From: Liolophura sinensis
Lineage: Eukaryota; Mollusca; Polyplacophora; Chitonida; Chitonidae
Assembly (NCBI RefSeq): GCF_032854445.1
Contig: NC_088295.1
Coordinates: forward strand, 55,659,249-55,723,248
Length of the DNA stretch: 64,000 bases
Direction: 5' to 3'
Below, piece after piece: positions 29,440-41,859 of this stretch. The translations under genes were made by a program, and so were the position numbers. Under the pieces are notes generated by a model. That model saw nothing but the letters and a program-made list of their open reading frames with translations, was not told the origin of the DNA and did not search any database. Numbering within the stretch: the stretch's first letter is position 1; every line of letters begins with the position of its first letter.

Positions 29440-31860
29440 TTCTGTTACGCCATTTCACATTAAAGCCATCTTTAATGGGCTTTTGGTGTATATAAAGCAT
29501 GTGATTTGGGGCGTTTTTAGATAAGAATTCTGCTGAGGCTTCAATACCAAAGGCTGCACCCCTGAACGAGGACTGAGCCAGAGGACTTACAAGGAAATGG
29601 TTCGAAAATAAAAGCATAAAGAAATTGCACTTAAACATGACTGACTGTATTGAAGTGTTCCCCTTTTCTCCTAAAGCTTTCCAAGAAACCGATTGATAAG
29701 TCTAATACATGTGTTACATGATACATAAGCGTGTATGTGCATCTTGAATCTTTCACAGCACAACAAAGAACCATTATCTGTTTTCCTGCGGATATACCAT
29801 TGACAGTTATGACTGTTTTATGATAGGTAAACAGCAAAGCATGATATACGATAGATTAAAGCTGGAGCGGATTGGCAACGAAGCTCCATTAGGAACTACT
29901 GGTAAGACTTTACAATGATCTGCAATGTCAGATATTCCTGTGTAGGTTACAAGTTCATTTATGGGTTATGCGATGTCATATACATGTATGTTTCAATCCC
30001 TGATGCCGTTGTCCTAACGGGTGAATGACTAACTAGCCAGATTGATCGATGTTGTTGGCCTTAATGCGTATCTTTCTGTTAAGGAGTGTTCTAGACCTTT
30101 TCATGCACTGGAATGTGTTCTCTGGTTTGCAAAGCACAAAGCATTTCGGATGATATATATATGTAGATAGAAGAGATCAAAATATGATGTTACTCTGTCA
30201 CAACTAATATCCATGGGTTGCTGACAAAATGTTTGAGTGCTAAGACGCTAACAATGGTCAGACGCTCGAGATAAAGTTCAGAGAAGACTTTTCATTAATG
30301 TGGACCCCACCGAAACAACACTTGTTTGTAAACAGTGGTTACACAACATATGGACAAGTGTAAGAAGATTCGTGTGGCGAACCATCATTTTGGATACGAT
30401 GGCGAGCTCTATGCTTGATTTTGGGCGGATTTTGATATTATTTCGTCTGTTATTTATTTATTTATTTATTTATTTGGTTGGTGTTCTACGACGGCGGTCA
30501 GAATTATGGTGGGAAGAAACCGGAGGAGGGTTAACTTTTCCTCTGTTATGCCGACGCTTTGCAGGTACAATTATAGTCTGAAAGGAATCGACTTTTTAGC
30601 AGCTTTCAACAAGTTATGTCAGGATTATATTCTGGGGTTCCACATTGAAACATAAAAGGCATGTAAGAACCTCTTTAATTGACTTTGGCTTCTTTTTTAA
30701 TAGATCTTGTGCAAATATCGATTGTTATTATTATTTTAAGCTCATTGGTTTTCCCTTTCCAACTGTAATGGCGGCTCGGGTCCAAGCTGAACTGATCATC
30801 GTTTTCTTGCGTTGTATGGGTATTGAATTATCCATTCGCCCACAGCTTACACCTGACTTACTTTAGGAAAGGTTCCCTCTGAAATTCATCACATATCCGT
30901 GTAAGAAAATATCTAGGGCGTTGTTCAGTTCATGATTCTAGTCTCTATTTGAAGTGGCTATAGTGAAGTTTCCACGGTATTATCCAAAATCTTACAGTTA
31001 CAGTCCTGTAAGCCTACTTCTTGTTGTGGATTGTTTTCTGAAGGTCGTCTTACAACATTTTACGTACCAGTACAGATATACAATCCCACGGTTCTTTTCA
31101 AGAAAAGTTTAAACAATCAGTCGAAGAGGTCACGAGAGATTATGTGTAACGAATCGTTGGAGTCAACACGCTTAACTATGGAAAACGGAAGATCACTTTA
31201 AGTTTTTTGACAGACTTCTCTCCAGCTACACCACACTATTTCAAAAGTAATACATGGAATTAAAGATAATTTGGAAGCAGTTTAAGCGATTTCGGATCTA
31301 TATAACTAAGTTACTTAGCGTTAGAAGGAAACAGTACAGCCATATTGTGGAGGCCAGTCGTCTTAAATGATTAATCTGTTACACTGTCAGCGACATCACG
31401 TGATGTTTTGCGTGATGTTGTTGGTACCATTGTTTTCTAATGTTATAGTAAGAAAAAAAAATGTTTGGCCATAATTTGTTGACAAAAATGTATACGGAAA
31501 CCCCTACGGAGTAACTTGGCGAATAAATCTGTTGATCAGTACACTAACATTGTGATAGATATTGTCAATGTCTCTGTTTTTTTGCTTCGTTTTGTAACAT
31601 GATATTTCGACTTAAATGTATATTGCTCTCGATATGAAATGAGGAGAGGTCTTCAAAAAGAGAACAGTTTATTATTATTATTATTCTGCCAGCTTGTCAC
31701 AGTTGGAGCGCTATATCAAATTTGTGTATGTTATCAATAATGAAAAACGAAAAAAATATGCCATCACGAAAAAAAGCACATTGTCTTGTAAAAGTAGTTA
31801 TGTGATAGCCTTGTAATTCCTGCAATTCAAAGTCAATTTGTCCTTGAGCTGACAGACCAC
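29440..31860. other. Intergenic, no gene recognised
   Basis: Contains only a rearranged family 1 SINE fragment (30447-30545) and short simple repeats (ATT)n at 31670-31685. ORFs at 29408, 29631, 30300 and 30645 lack recognisable features. Confidence 0.7.
30447..30545 (-). repeat. SINE (family 1) fragment with internal deletion
   Basis: (TTTA)n then 'TTGGTTGGTGTTCTACG' joined directly to 'ACGGCGGTCAGAATTATGGTGGG'. The segment with 'CTCAAGAATATTTCACTTAT' is missing between them. Confidence 0.8.
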
Positions 31861-31867
31861 ATATTGA

Positions 31868-32075
31868 CTGAACGATTGATGGATTTATTGTTTAACGCTA
31901 TATTCAAGAAGTTTGCATCTGTGCGATGGCGGGCAGCTATAGAGGTGGAAAAACCCGGAAAATCAGGTGTAAACCATTGACCTTTGACAAGCTACTGATG
32001 AAGTTTTCCCACGTATGCACGCCATATTAGTTGAGGCCGGAGGCGTGTTGAACGAACAATCATACCAGCATCGTC
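31868..32075 (-). repeat. SINE-like family 2, reverse orientation
   Basis: Shares 'GTAAACCATTGACCTTTGAC', 'AAGCTACTGATGAAGTTTTC' and 'CCACGTATGCACGCCATATT' with 41860-42085. Confidence 0.75.
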
Positions 32076-32079
32076 GACC

Positions 32080-33360
32080 GCTGGCTACAATTAACATCAA
32101 ACATTAGATTTTTCTTTAAAAATTGTGAACTTACAGCATTTGTTGCGATGACAAGTAATTTGGAATTTAAAAAAATGGAGGTCACGGAAATACTTTTTCT
32201 CGAAAGAACATTAAAATGCAGTCATATATGTCCTTTTACTGATATAAGCTATTCAAAATTATACCTAATGTCACTCAAGGTATAAATTTTCGCTTCACGT
32301 CTAACTCTCAAAATATGTTAAACTTTGGAACTATATAAACGTTATCGGAGGATGAATAATATATCAGAAGTGTTGGTCACCGAACAACTTTTTTGTCAAA
32401 ACGTGAGTGCAAAATGCCTTTGTATCAAGCGCATAATGGTATTCCTGCAGAAGTGCAAAGTGGGAAAGTCATTTTAGTGAACGTTCCATTGCAGCGTCAG
32501 CAGTGCAACGTCAAAGTGAGCAGGCAAATACATCACCGGGCGCGATTTAAACTGGCACGAGGTGCGTTAATAAGGCCCCACGAACCGTGAGAGACATGGA
32601 ATGTTGGCATGCAACTCTCTTATGACAAACTAGATGGTTTCCTCTGCTATGACTCCACCGTCAGTTTTCGATGCAAACAGCATTTCGAATATATCAGCGA
32701 ACATACTCAATCGTGCGACTGAGCAGTGCTGCAGCCTTGTAGACAAGGGCTTTCTGAGACAGATCGGGCGTTAGTAAGCCCCGGTAAGAGACAGAGCATT
32801 CTGACCAAAACAAAACACCAACCTGTGAAATCAGGCAATCCAACCTGTGTTCGGTATAACGTCTTGTATACTACTGTATGCATGAATAGCCTACAGCATC
32901 CCAGCCTGACTTATATAATTCTGGATATGGAACCATACACCACGATCGATACAATCAGTCTTAATTGTACAACAGTCTTCTTTCGTGCTATAGAATTTCA
33001 CTAATCAGCGTATCGCCGCCCCTTAGACACACTGACTGGCTTTCCAGACGGCAAGCAGGAAAACCTAGTGGACTATTTATCTCTATGTTCTCTATATGTA
33101 TATCTTATTCTATGTATGATGCTAAAATTGTGGATGGAAGACGAGACGATTGATATCTGCATCAAACGGCGTGGAGACAACGTACCTGGCAAAATGCCAA
33201 CAGTTGTTGTGATTGTTCCCGTTATCTTGAATATATATGTGTGCATGTGGCATGCGCAATCCATCACTGAAGATACTGAAGATACATTAAATATGTACCA
33301 AACAGTGTTAGACGATTTAAAGACGACATTATAGAGAGTAAAACCACATTAGAGATAACA
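32080..33360. other. Intergenic, no gene recognised
   Basis: Several overlapping short ORFs (32393-32590, 32726-33004, 33068-33334) have no recognisable domains and no consistent splice context. Nothing else was seen. Confidence 0.6.
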
Positions 33361-33364
33361 GTGT

Positions 33365-33575
33365 GATAATTTCCATACGGCCCCTTGTCATTTCATATCA
33401 GTTTCATTCTGAGTGTTCATGAAAATTCTTAAATTGTAGCTAATTACAGAATTAGTTTAAAAAATGCTGTGATGTTACTAAATATTTGAGAGGTCACCGA
33501 TCTAGAATGACTCAAAAATACTGTATTGTAAAGACGTTTAATATACAAATACACTAAAACAACGCAAATTGACCG
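33365..33575 (+). repeat. Dispersed unknown repeat, copy 2 (internally deleted)
   Basis: Matches copy 1 at 'GATGTTA..TAA...TTTGAGAGGTCACCGATCTAGAATGACTCAAAA' (copy 1: 'GAGGTCACTGATCTAGAATT') and the 3' 'CACTAAAACAACGCAAA'. The part holding the ATG and first codons is deleted. Confidence 0.7.
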
Positions 33576-33784
33576 ACACACAAAGTCTTACAAATAACAT
33601 TATAGGGCGGTGCAAGGAATCATCATACATTTATCGCACTAGAAAAGGGGGGTCATAGATTAACTTGTTAAAGACTGAAGATATGAAAGCCACTGAATTA
33701 CGTGTACTTCTTTATATTACCTAGGACGCTGTAGGATCGAATATATAAATGTCAAAGATCAAATATGGAGGGAGAGGTCGTGGG

Positions 33785-34012
33785 TTGAGTCATTAAGACT
33801 CAATCACTAGGACACACATCTGTACGTCGTAACTGGGAAAGTAACCTGCTAAAGGTCGGTTGTTTTCTCTGGGCACCACGTTTCCTCTACTCATTAAACT
33901 GACAAAATCTTCCACATTCGACCGCAGAGGAAGCCAGCATGACCTGGACTTGTACTCCCAGCGATCGCATTGGTGGGAAGCTCCACTCGATCAGTCTAAG
34001 TACACCTGTGGC
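33785..34012. repeat. Mosaic of SINE family 2 (+) and SINE family 1 (-) pieces
   Basis: 33845-33905 has 'TAACCTGCTAAAGGTCGG...TTTCCTCTACTCATTAAAC' (family 2, +). 33917-33990 has 'GAGGAAGCCAGCATGACCTG' and 'GCGATCGCATTGGTG' (family 1 head, -). Confidence 0.65.
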
Positions 34013-34823
34013 GTAAAACAAGTGACTAGATCAAATAAAAGAAAAGATGGCGGAAAAAAAGCAGGACAGCGATATGGAGTTTGGTCGCTGGGTACACCCT
34101 TGGTCACAATGGGTCACACTGTCGGCAACAACAACAACAGCAGGTGCGAGCGTTTATTTTCCGAGCTCCGGTTGCCATATTCCACCATCTCATTATGTTT
34201 CTTAATGCGAGTCCCGTGTCAATCGCCCCCGGGGAAATTTCCATCAAACATGGTTATTAGTTGACCCCGGTAATACTAAACCGTTTTCTAGGCCGCCTGC
34301 AGCGATGTCTAATGTTTCGTATTTGACTGTACGTTATGAAAGCCAAGCTGGTGAGCGAAGCACTTAGCGACAGCCCTGGAACGTCAGTTGTGCTTGGGGG
34401 GAAATTACCTCTTTACATGTGGCAATTATCCGGTCACTTGATTGAAAATAAGCCCATGTCAAATGACACACTTCGCCGAACAAATTCTGCAGACCGACTG
34501 GATATAAAACCCTAAATTGTGTCAAATTTGTATACTTGCCATTACCTGTCGATGCTTATTTTTGACATCTCTGGTCCAGGTCTTCCGTGTCAAACGGACT
34601 CATTACCTCCATTGCCCTGCTGTAGATCTGTCAGGATGAACGATTGTCAATGAGTTATTTGACTTTTGGGGCCATTCTATCGTGCACAAATAGTTCAAAA
34701 TTGCATCTCGTAGGCGGGTGGGAGGTTCAGTTCTAAGCAATCTTCCTCGCTTGGAGCGCGGAAGATTGCGTGACTAGGTGGACCTTCATTTATGTCGTGA
34801 CACAGCAACATCTGCCACTGGGT

Positions 34824-35465
34824 GGGGGCCTCATATGGTCGGTCGTAACAGCACTGCTAGATTTTTGACAGAGTGGGCTGTGATAGAACAGCAGGGCCTT
34901 TTGACGAAGAAGGGCATCATATATTCCCAAGTGACAGAAAAGCTGGATCTTGTAACGGTGAGGAACCTCATATATTCGGTCATGGGATGGGGTAAGGTCT
35001 CATTTATTCGGTAATGAGAGAACAGCTGGATCTTGGGACGGGATGGGGTCTCATATAGCCGGCTGTGACAGAACAACATGATCTTGTCACTGGGTGGTTC
35101 GTGATAGAACAGCAGTATCTTGTGACGGTAGGGTCTCATATAATCGGCTGTGAAAGAACAACGACATCATCTGATCGCTTTAGGCATTATATAGTATGTC
35201 GTGACAGAAGGATGTTGTGACGGGGTGAGGCATAGTATATTCGGCTACGAAAGAACACAGGATTTTGTGACTGGGTGGGACTGGATAGATTCGGCTGTGA
35301 CAGAACAGTTAACAGGTTCTTGTGATTAGTTGGGGCCTTATGTGGTCGGTCTTGACTAAACAAGATTTTTTGTCCGGGTGGGGCCTCATATGTAGTCGAT
35401 CCAGAAAAGAAGGGTCTTTGGACTGGGTGAGGCCTAATATATCGTCGTTCGGAAATGAACAGAAA
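34824..35465 (+). repeat. Diverged minisatellite, ~52-56-bp unit, about 11 copies
   Basis: Recurring order 'GGGGTCTCATATATTCGG', 'CTGTGACAGAACAGC', 'GGATCTTGTGACTGGGTG'. Copies vary greatly in length and sequence. The antisense ORFs at 34831-35139 and 35187-35525 arise from the repeat. Confidence 0.9.
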
Positions 35466-35764
35466 TAATAGTGAAAGCGACGCTGAACTCATAACGAAGG
35501 AATGCTTAGAAATAATTCCCATCACGGTTACATTAGCTAATAACGTATTAAATGATACAAGACTTGATCAAACCGCCTTGCTCATTTCACTGATTAAGGA
35601 ACCAAGTGCTACGAATAATGAATGAATAATGCATGCATGACTAAGGACCAGTAAAAAGTTGACTAATTCATTAACTGCAAAAATAATGTAATATACAAAG
35701 TCAAGAGAGTAGGGCACCTTTTCCCGCGCAATGATGACTCGGGCCCGAGCCAGATTGATCGTTG

Positions 35765-36285
35765 TTCTCTTTTAATACATTCTTTTCTGCCGATGTGGCG
35801 ATAAAAGTTCTCTTTTAATACATTCTTTTTCTGCCGATGTGGCGATAAAAGTTCTCTTCTAATACGTTCTTTTCTGCCGATGTGGCGATAAAAGCTCTTC
35901 TCTAATACATTCTTTTCTGCCGATGTGGCGATAAAAGCTCTCTTCTACTACATTCTTTTCGGCCGATGTGGCGATAAAAGTTCTCTTCTACAACATTCTT
36001 TTCTGCCGATGTGGCGATAAAAGTTCTCTTCTAATACGTTCTTTTCTGCCGATGTGGCGATAAAAGCTCTTCTCTAATACATTCTTTTCTGCCGATGTGG
36101 CGATAAAAGCTCTCTTCTACTACATTCTTTTCGGCCGATGTGGCGATAAAAGTTCTCTTCTACAACATTCTTTTCTGCCGATGTGGCGATAAAAGTTCTC
36201 TTCTAATACATTTTTTTTCTGCCCATGTGCCGATAAAAATTTTCATGTACTACATTCTTTTTTGCCGATGTGGCGATAAACCATA
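35765..36285 (+). repeat. Minisatellite, 43-bp unit with 172-bp higher-order repeat
   Basis: About twelve units of 'GTTCTCTTCTAATACATTCT' + 'TTTCTGCCGATGTGGCGATAAAA'. A block of four distinguishable units at 35851-36022 is repeated at 36023-36194 with the same order of variants (ACGTTC, then AGCTCTTCTC, then ACTACATTC/TCGGCC, then ACAACATTC). Confidence 0.95.
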
Positions 36286-36289
36286 ATTA

Positions 36290-36314
36290 TTTATTCATTC
36301 ATTCATTCATTCGT
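36290..36314. repeat. (ATTC)n microsatellite
   Basis: Tandem ATTC directly after the 43-bp array. Confidence 0.9.
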
Positions 36315-36847
36315 TCCCTCCGCGTAGACCTAAAAGACTATTGATTCTGCTGATTCTTTTAAAAGTTATGAATTACGCATATTTCACTCAATGGGGGTCA
36401 TTTTTACGTATGTTGTCTTTCCGACATCAAAAGTAACTTTTGCGTGAAGCATTTCTGTTAGAAGGACTGCTAAACTAATGTTATTATTGAAGCATAAATT
36501 TGGGAGTTGTACTTTTTTTTCTGTTTGACAGTCCGAAATTGGATTTTAAGTTTTCAACACATACATGTTGGATCCCTTCAAGTGAAGTGTTTCCAGTGGT
36601 TTACCGTCCCAGTTGGAAGAATTTCACTTCATCCGATTTTAGTATTGGGAATAATGACAAAATTGCAAAAAGGTACGTGGCACACCTGGCGCCGCAATTC
36701 TCTCTTTAAATCCCGTTATTAGGACTGTTAAGAATCTTATAGGGCATTAACCCCTCCCCCACGTCGGGGACAGCCCAAGTGTTATGATGCTTTCAGGTGT
36801 TACTATTTAATTATACAACACAGGGGGATACGTATGACGTTTGACTG

Positions 36848-37102
36848 TTAGTAAGACTGCTTCGTAATAACAGATCGATGTACGATCTCAAAGGGGGCTC
36901 TAGTTACCATGTGTACAAAGTCTATACACTGACAGCATTCTGTTGAAACACACAATCCATCAGCACCTCCATAGGTGCAACCAAACTTATTAGTTCCATC
37001 GAGCGGCTTACATATTGAGTGCTGTGCTGGACAAGTGGCCAAGTTATTAACACTGGTGTCTTGTATCTGCCAGACAATCTTTACACTTACGGGGCTCTCG
37101 CA
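36848..37102 (-). CDS. Possible orphan exon, Cys-rich open frame, function unknown
   Basis: The minus frame is open from just after a TGA (37103-37105) to a stop at 36848-36850 (84 codons) and has no ATG near its start. The middle is protein-like and Cys-rich, with spacing CPAQHSIC, FGC, GLC, TECCQC (seven Cys in about 45 residues). Downstream of CIDFVHM there is a donor-like ATG|GTAACT, and a weak acceptor-like CTGGCAG lies upstream. No partner exon was found and no family was recognised, so this may be chance or a gene relic. Confidence 0.22.
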   Translation of the reverse strand, partial: CESPVSVKIVWQIQDTSVNNLATCPAQHSICKPLDGTNKFGCTYGGADGLCVSTECCQCIDFVHMVTRAPFEIVHRSVITKQSY

Positions 37103-37109
37103 TCATTAC

Positions 37110-39290
37110 GACCTCCAAGCGAACATAACATAATGCCATTCTTGACATTTTATGGTCTACAATATATGTAAATGTATTCTTATTTTGAACGGGTTAAATG
37201 TGGAGCAAGTTGGTAAATGTGGATTAATTATGTTGGCAAAATGTTAATTAGCACGCTGTCTATTTTACGGCGAGAAATGACGCAAATCTTAAATGTCAGT
37301 CGTCGACCTACAGATTTGAAATCTCATGTTTAATTTTGAGCAAACACATGAAGTGCATGCCTTTATAAAAAGTGCTTGTAAAATCCATTTAGTTTGACAC
37401 GACAACTCCATGGCCTTCCATGGCAACACTCCTCCTTGGAGGTACGACGCTCTTCCGTGGTGCCACGACGATCTCCAAAGGCAAAACAATACTTTTCTAA
37501 GGCAACACAACACTCATCCAAGGTGACCAGATACTCTTCCAATTGTCAGTATAAAAACTGATTAACATCGATCTAACACCCCTTATGTCCATGATAATTG
37601 TGTGACAATAATATTAAAAGTTGGTTTGATGAAATGGGTATAGGTGCTCTCAATGCTATCTCAATTATTATAGCATTGTAGCATCGCTACTGTTACAGAA
37701 AATTATTTATAAGAAAACATATAACATATCTATTAACTGAACGGACTGGTCTTCGATACCGAACACAAGCTTTTATCGCTTGCATACCTCTGGTCAGGTT
37801 CATATTATGTGGAGAAAACCGGAGTACTACCGCCCAACGACCACAACCGCAACAAACATTCTAATGTAAAACCAGAGCTAAAGCAATGGACCCAGGACTT
37901 CACATAAAGAACAGTGGATTTGTTTTGGAAGGCTGAGTATGTGCTTTCACAGATAGAATCGGCTGATTTAATCGTACACAGTTGGTCTTTCAACTCGAAT
38001 GCTCAAGGGCTTTGCCAAAGGCACTCAGAAAGAACACAACAGAACACGTTGGGATCTAAAGGTTTTCTCCCACAAGCGGTCTGCCATTAAAAAAAGTTAT
38101 GTCACTGTTGCCAGACAACGTCAGCTGGTTTCCGAATGCTAAGATACAACGCTATCTCATTGCCACATGCTGTTGTTCTCTAAGCGAGCAATTAGACATT
38201 TTGTAATTTCAAATACGTCAGAAAGTGCTGAGAAATGGCTACAACGTAAACGGTTACCGCCCAGAAACGTTGAAAACTTTGTTTACACTTACAAGATAAA
38301 GTGGTATTCAAAATCAGACAGATGTTTCAATACCCAGAATGCTGTCTTAAAGCTTGAAGACCATTCAACGAACCTCATCAGGACTGAAGATAAATGATCG
38401 CCTTCCAGCCACAACTTGATATCAGAACTATAAACGTTAAAACTTTGTTAACATTTGTTATCCTATTAATACATTTATCGCTTGATGTAGTTTGGTGAAG
38501 CCGATATCTCAGAAAGTTTTCCATACAATGTTAAAGTTTATCTAACCCGTATTGTTGATCACTAAGGTCGAAAGTATGTAGGTGAGATACTACTTCCAGT
38601 GTGTGTTTTGCATTGCCTGACGAAATAGAAATGAAAACATCCATGCATTTGTGCAAAGTTACGTTTCCTAAACAGAAAAAACCTTATGTCTTGCTGGTCA
38701 GCTGGCGTAAAATTAGATGTAGGCATAATGTTGCTCAAGTATATAGCTTCAGTCTTAAGAGGCCTTTTAATCGGGTTTCAAAGCAATCTGGACGGAAGTT
38801 TTATTATGAGTCCGAACGGCTAGCAATAAATCTGACAGGCCTGCACGTTGCTACTTTATGCGCATGACATGAACGTTTAGAACAAAATTCTAACTGAGGT
38901 AAATTGACAGGTGGCAAAATTTTGCCACACAGTCGTCACTGTTGTGGTTTACTCTCTATGATGTAAATCTGATCTTATTCTATCCTATTATATTATCTTA
39001 CAGATTTATTTACTATTTAGTTAATATTTCTTACAAATTTTTGGGGAACTCATGTTCCAGGCTATTTTGGAAATGTGTCTTTTAACTTATTTTTTTATTT
39101 GATTAATTGTCGACCGTGAACGTCCCTTCATGGTTTACGTGTGGACTTGACACTTAAGAAAACTTTCTCTCTAAGGAACGAGTTCACAAGGATACAGAAT
39201 GTGTACAGTCATCAGGGATTACGTGAGGCTCTCAGACTTTATTCCACTGGAGAGTATTCCAGTAGTTCTGAAAGCAGCGCTTTGTCTTCC
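37110..39290. other. Intergenic, no gene recognised
   Basis: No repeat family was seen apart from short local phrases (for example 'CAACAC(T)C' at 37420-37535). ORFs at 38167 and 38601 (+) have no recognisable domain. Confidence 0.6.
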
Positions 39291-39296
39291 CATCAA

Positions 39297-39420
39297 ACTT
39301 TTTACCGAGCAATCAACAAGATCTCTTCAAGCCTTTAACTGTTATGAAATCCAAGTATTCTCAGCATGAATGTAGCTTTACTGTTATAGTCGATGTATTG
39401 TACAGCCGCATACAGTCCAT
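39297..39420 (+). repeat. Partial, diverged member of the 295-bp duplicated family
   Basis: Begins 'TTTTACCGAGCAATCAACAAG' and continues 'ATCTCTTCAAG...TATGAAATCC' and 'CTCAGCATGAATGTAGCTTTAC', in parallel with 42391 and 43471. Later parts are too diverged to follow. Confidence 0.7.
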
Positions 39421-40630
39421 TCAGTAGGTCTGTACTTGGCCAAGGTAACAATACAGATAAATACCTGCACCATGCCAACACCAATTGAATGGTGTAGGCT
39501 TAACCTTCACAGTCTGCCATTATGTCTTTAGGCCTCTTCGACAATGTGCGGCATCACTGGTTTCGAAGAACACTTCTGCAACCTCATATATTTGACGTCA
39601 TAACTTGAAATCCACTTATCTTAGGCAGCTGTCCGTCAACGTGTGGTTATCCAAAGTCATTGGATGTTTATTCTTTGTGGAGACAATACGAACACCAAGC
39701 ATCCATATACATATGTAGCAGTACAGGCCAACCAGTAGTTCACCCCGATGATAAGAGTGGATCCTGGCGGGAAAATAGACTGAATGTCACTCTCAGACTG
39801 TGAATTTTTAAGATTCATCTGTTCACAGAGGCTTGGTGGAATTAATAAGTGATCGATGATAGGCTTTCCTGTAGTCTTACATGATGTTGTTTGGAGACTA
39901 CTTGCGTTTTACATGGGTCAGTTCACCGGTAACTCGCCAGGAAAGTCAATTTCATTTCCCCCAAAGAAACTCCGTTAAAAGAAACAAATGAAAGAGGCGG
40001 CTAGCGTGTAAGTCAACATGCTCTGTGTATGTCCTTGAAAGACAGCCAAATAAAGAAATAAATCCTTATGTTGAATGGTAAGAGAAGTAGAACATAGATC
40101 GCCAATTAGAAATTCTGAAGGATAAGTCGCAAATGTACGCTCGTATTTACGACTGAATAAGACAATTTGCGAGCGAAAATTGTTCGTCAATCTAGGATTG
40201 AAAGTATGATAAGTCGTGGGGGATCTTGGTGAATGTTGACGAGTCTTAAGCCAGCAGTCACGAAGCGGTCGGAATGGTCGCAGATGTTTTTGTGCATGCG
40301 CAAATACCACATCTGCTACGATCAACTTAAATTCTGACCAATCCTAATCGATCGGACTTTGTCAAAGCAGTTAGGTACAACATACGTACGAGCACCGCTA
40401 GCAATCTTCATGGGCTGTACGCACAGTTTTATCACATAGTGCATTAGATTTCATGTAATCACGCGACTACCGATGATATATTGAAGTCCTGCAAGACTCG
40501 CAACGATTTCTTGGGTATCAGTAGGGGTAAATCCGCTGCAATTGACAACTGTCAAAAGATTGTGACGCTTCGCAGATGTCGTAAGTTGTTGTATCTCTGG
40601 TGTTTCTGAGACCTTTTGGCGACACATACA

Positions 40631-41060
40631 GGGCCCATATTTATTAAGCAACTTAAGAAATTGCAAGCCCTTATAAGCCGAACTCGGAACAGGAAAGAGC
40701 TCAAAACTGTGGTTAGTACATTGTTCTGCAGTAAAGAATCAGTGTACAAATTTTAAAGTTTCTATAGCAAAACATTTATTTGTAATTGTGTTTGAATATC
40801 TGCCTTATGTCATAAGACGTTTCATAACTACATGCCCAGGGCCCGTATTTATCAAACGTCTTAATGCTTAGGTAAAACATTCAAACACAGCTGCAACTAA
40901 AATGTTTTACTCTAGAAATTTTAGACTTTGTACACAGATTCTTTCCTGGAGAACAATGTACCAACCACAATTTGAGCTCTTTCCTGCTTTGAGTTTGTCT
41001 TTCTAAGGACTTGCAATTTGTGATTTATGTCTTAAGTTGCGTGATAAATACGTACCCTGG
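40631..41060. mobile_element. Foldback (long inverted repeat) element, arms about 205-215 bp
   Basis: The left arm from 'GGGCCCATATTTATTAAGCA' (40631) matches the reverse complement of the right arm ending 'GCGTGATAAATACGTACCC' (41057) along nearly its whole length. Shared blocks include 'GCAACTTAAGA', 'AGGAAAGAGCTCAAA', 'TGTGGTTRGTACATTGTTCT', 'TGTGTTTGAAT' and 'TAAGACGTTT'. The arms meet near 40838-40845. No coding capacity; non-autonomous DNA-element type inferred. Confidence 0.85.
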
Positions 41061-41454
41061 TCTCTCGCGTCAGAGGCAGATGCTCTTACCGTCATCACGT
41101 TGGGGCTCTTTCAGTGAAGGTGTGATGTACGGCGGAGTGTTGTACACAACTCATGTCACCGGTAAATGTCTCGTGACATTAAATCCATAGCCCCGTGGGT
41201 ACCATGTAATAACGTAAATCACGTGGACATGCATTGCTGTGCCTACATGTGGAATAAGTAGGCCTTTGACGTTTTGCTATAAGACTGATTCACTTCGAAA
41301 GCTAGACTACACTATTTGTGAACTAGGTGAGGAAACATTGCATGGTCCCAAAGGGGCCTGTTTATTACTGTATTAACAAAGTCTACATTTACAGCAATCT
41401 GCAGAAAAACAAACACATCATCATCGCCCTAAGAACAGCCCTCCTTATTAATTT

Positions 41455-41710
41455 GTACAACTGCTTTCAACTCAGGTCGGGTGATACCAAAGACTTTAAA
41501 ACTGGCACATGCTGATGCCGCGTTTGGTGCTCAGGAAACAGGACTGGATAGTCCGTTGTCATCATAATGAGACTTGGTAATGTGGTGTCATGTCTTCTGA
41601 CTTCTGCAAGATGCTTTCAGTGAAGACAGAGTATATGTACACGTTCCTAATGACTATGGCTGAAAAATTGTTACGTACGCCGTAAAAATCCAAGCGCTCA
41701 CATACACGCT
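41455..41710 (+). repeat. SINE family 3 copy
   Basis: Order 'CAGGTCGGGTGATACCAAAG', 'GCGTTTGGTGCTCAGGAAAC', 'AGGACTGGATAGTCC', 'GGTGTCATGTC', 'GGCTGAAAAATTGTTACGTA'. The A-box head is missing. Confidence 0.7.
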
Positions 41711-41859
41711 CACACTAAAATAACGACAATACTGTAACAATTCTTCACCATTCTTGACGCATGCATCTATAGCTGTTGTTTTTCTGATTAACTCACTGCC
41801 CTCACTATTTTTCAGACTGCAGTATATGTATATATTCTTAATTTTCTTTAATAGTTAAA

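Noticed and set aside
34831-35525. Antisense ORFs of 102 and 112 codons
   Set aside because: They lie within the diverged 52-56-bp minisatellite; repeat by-product.
38601-38867. 88-codon + frame
   Set aside because: No recognisable family, no homologous copy in the window, poor start context.
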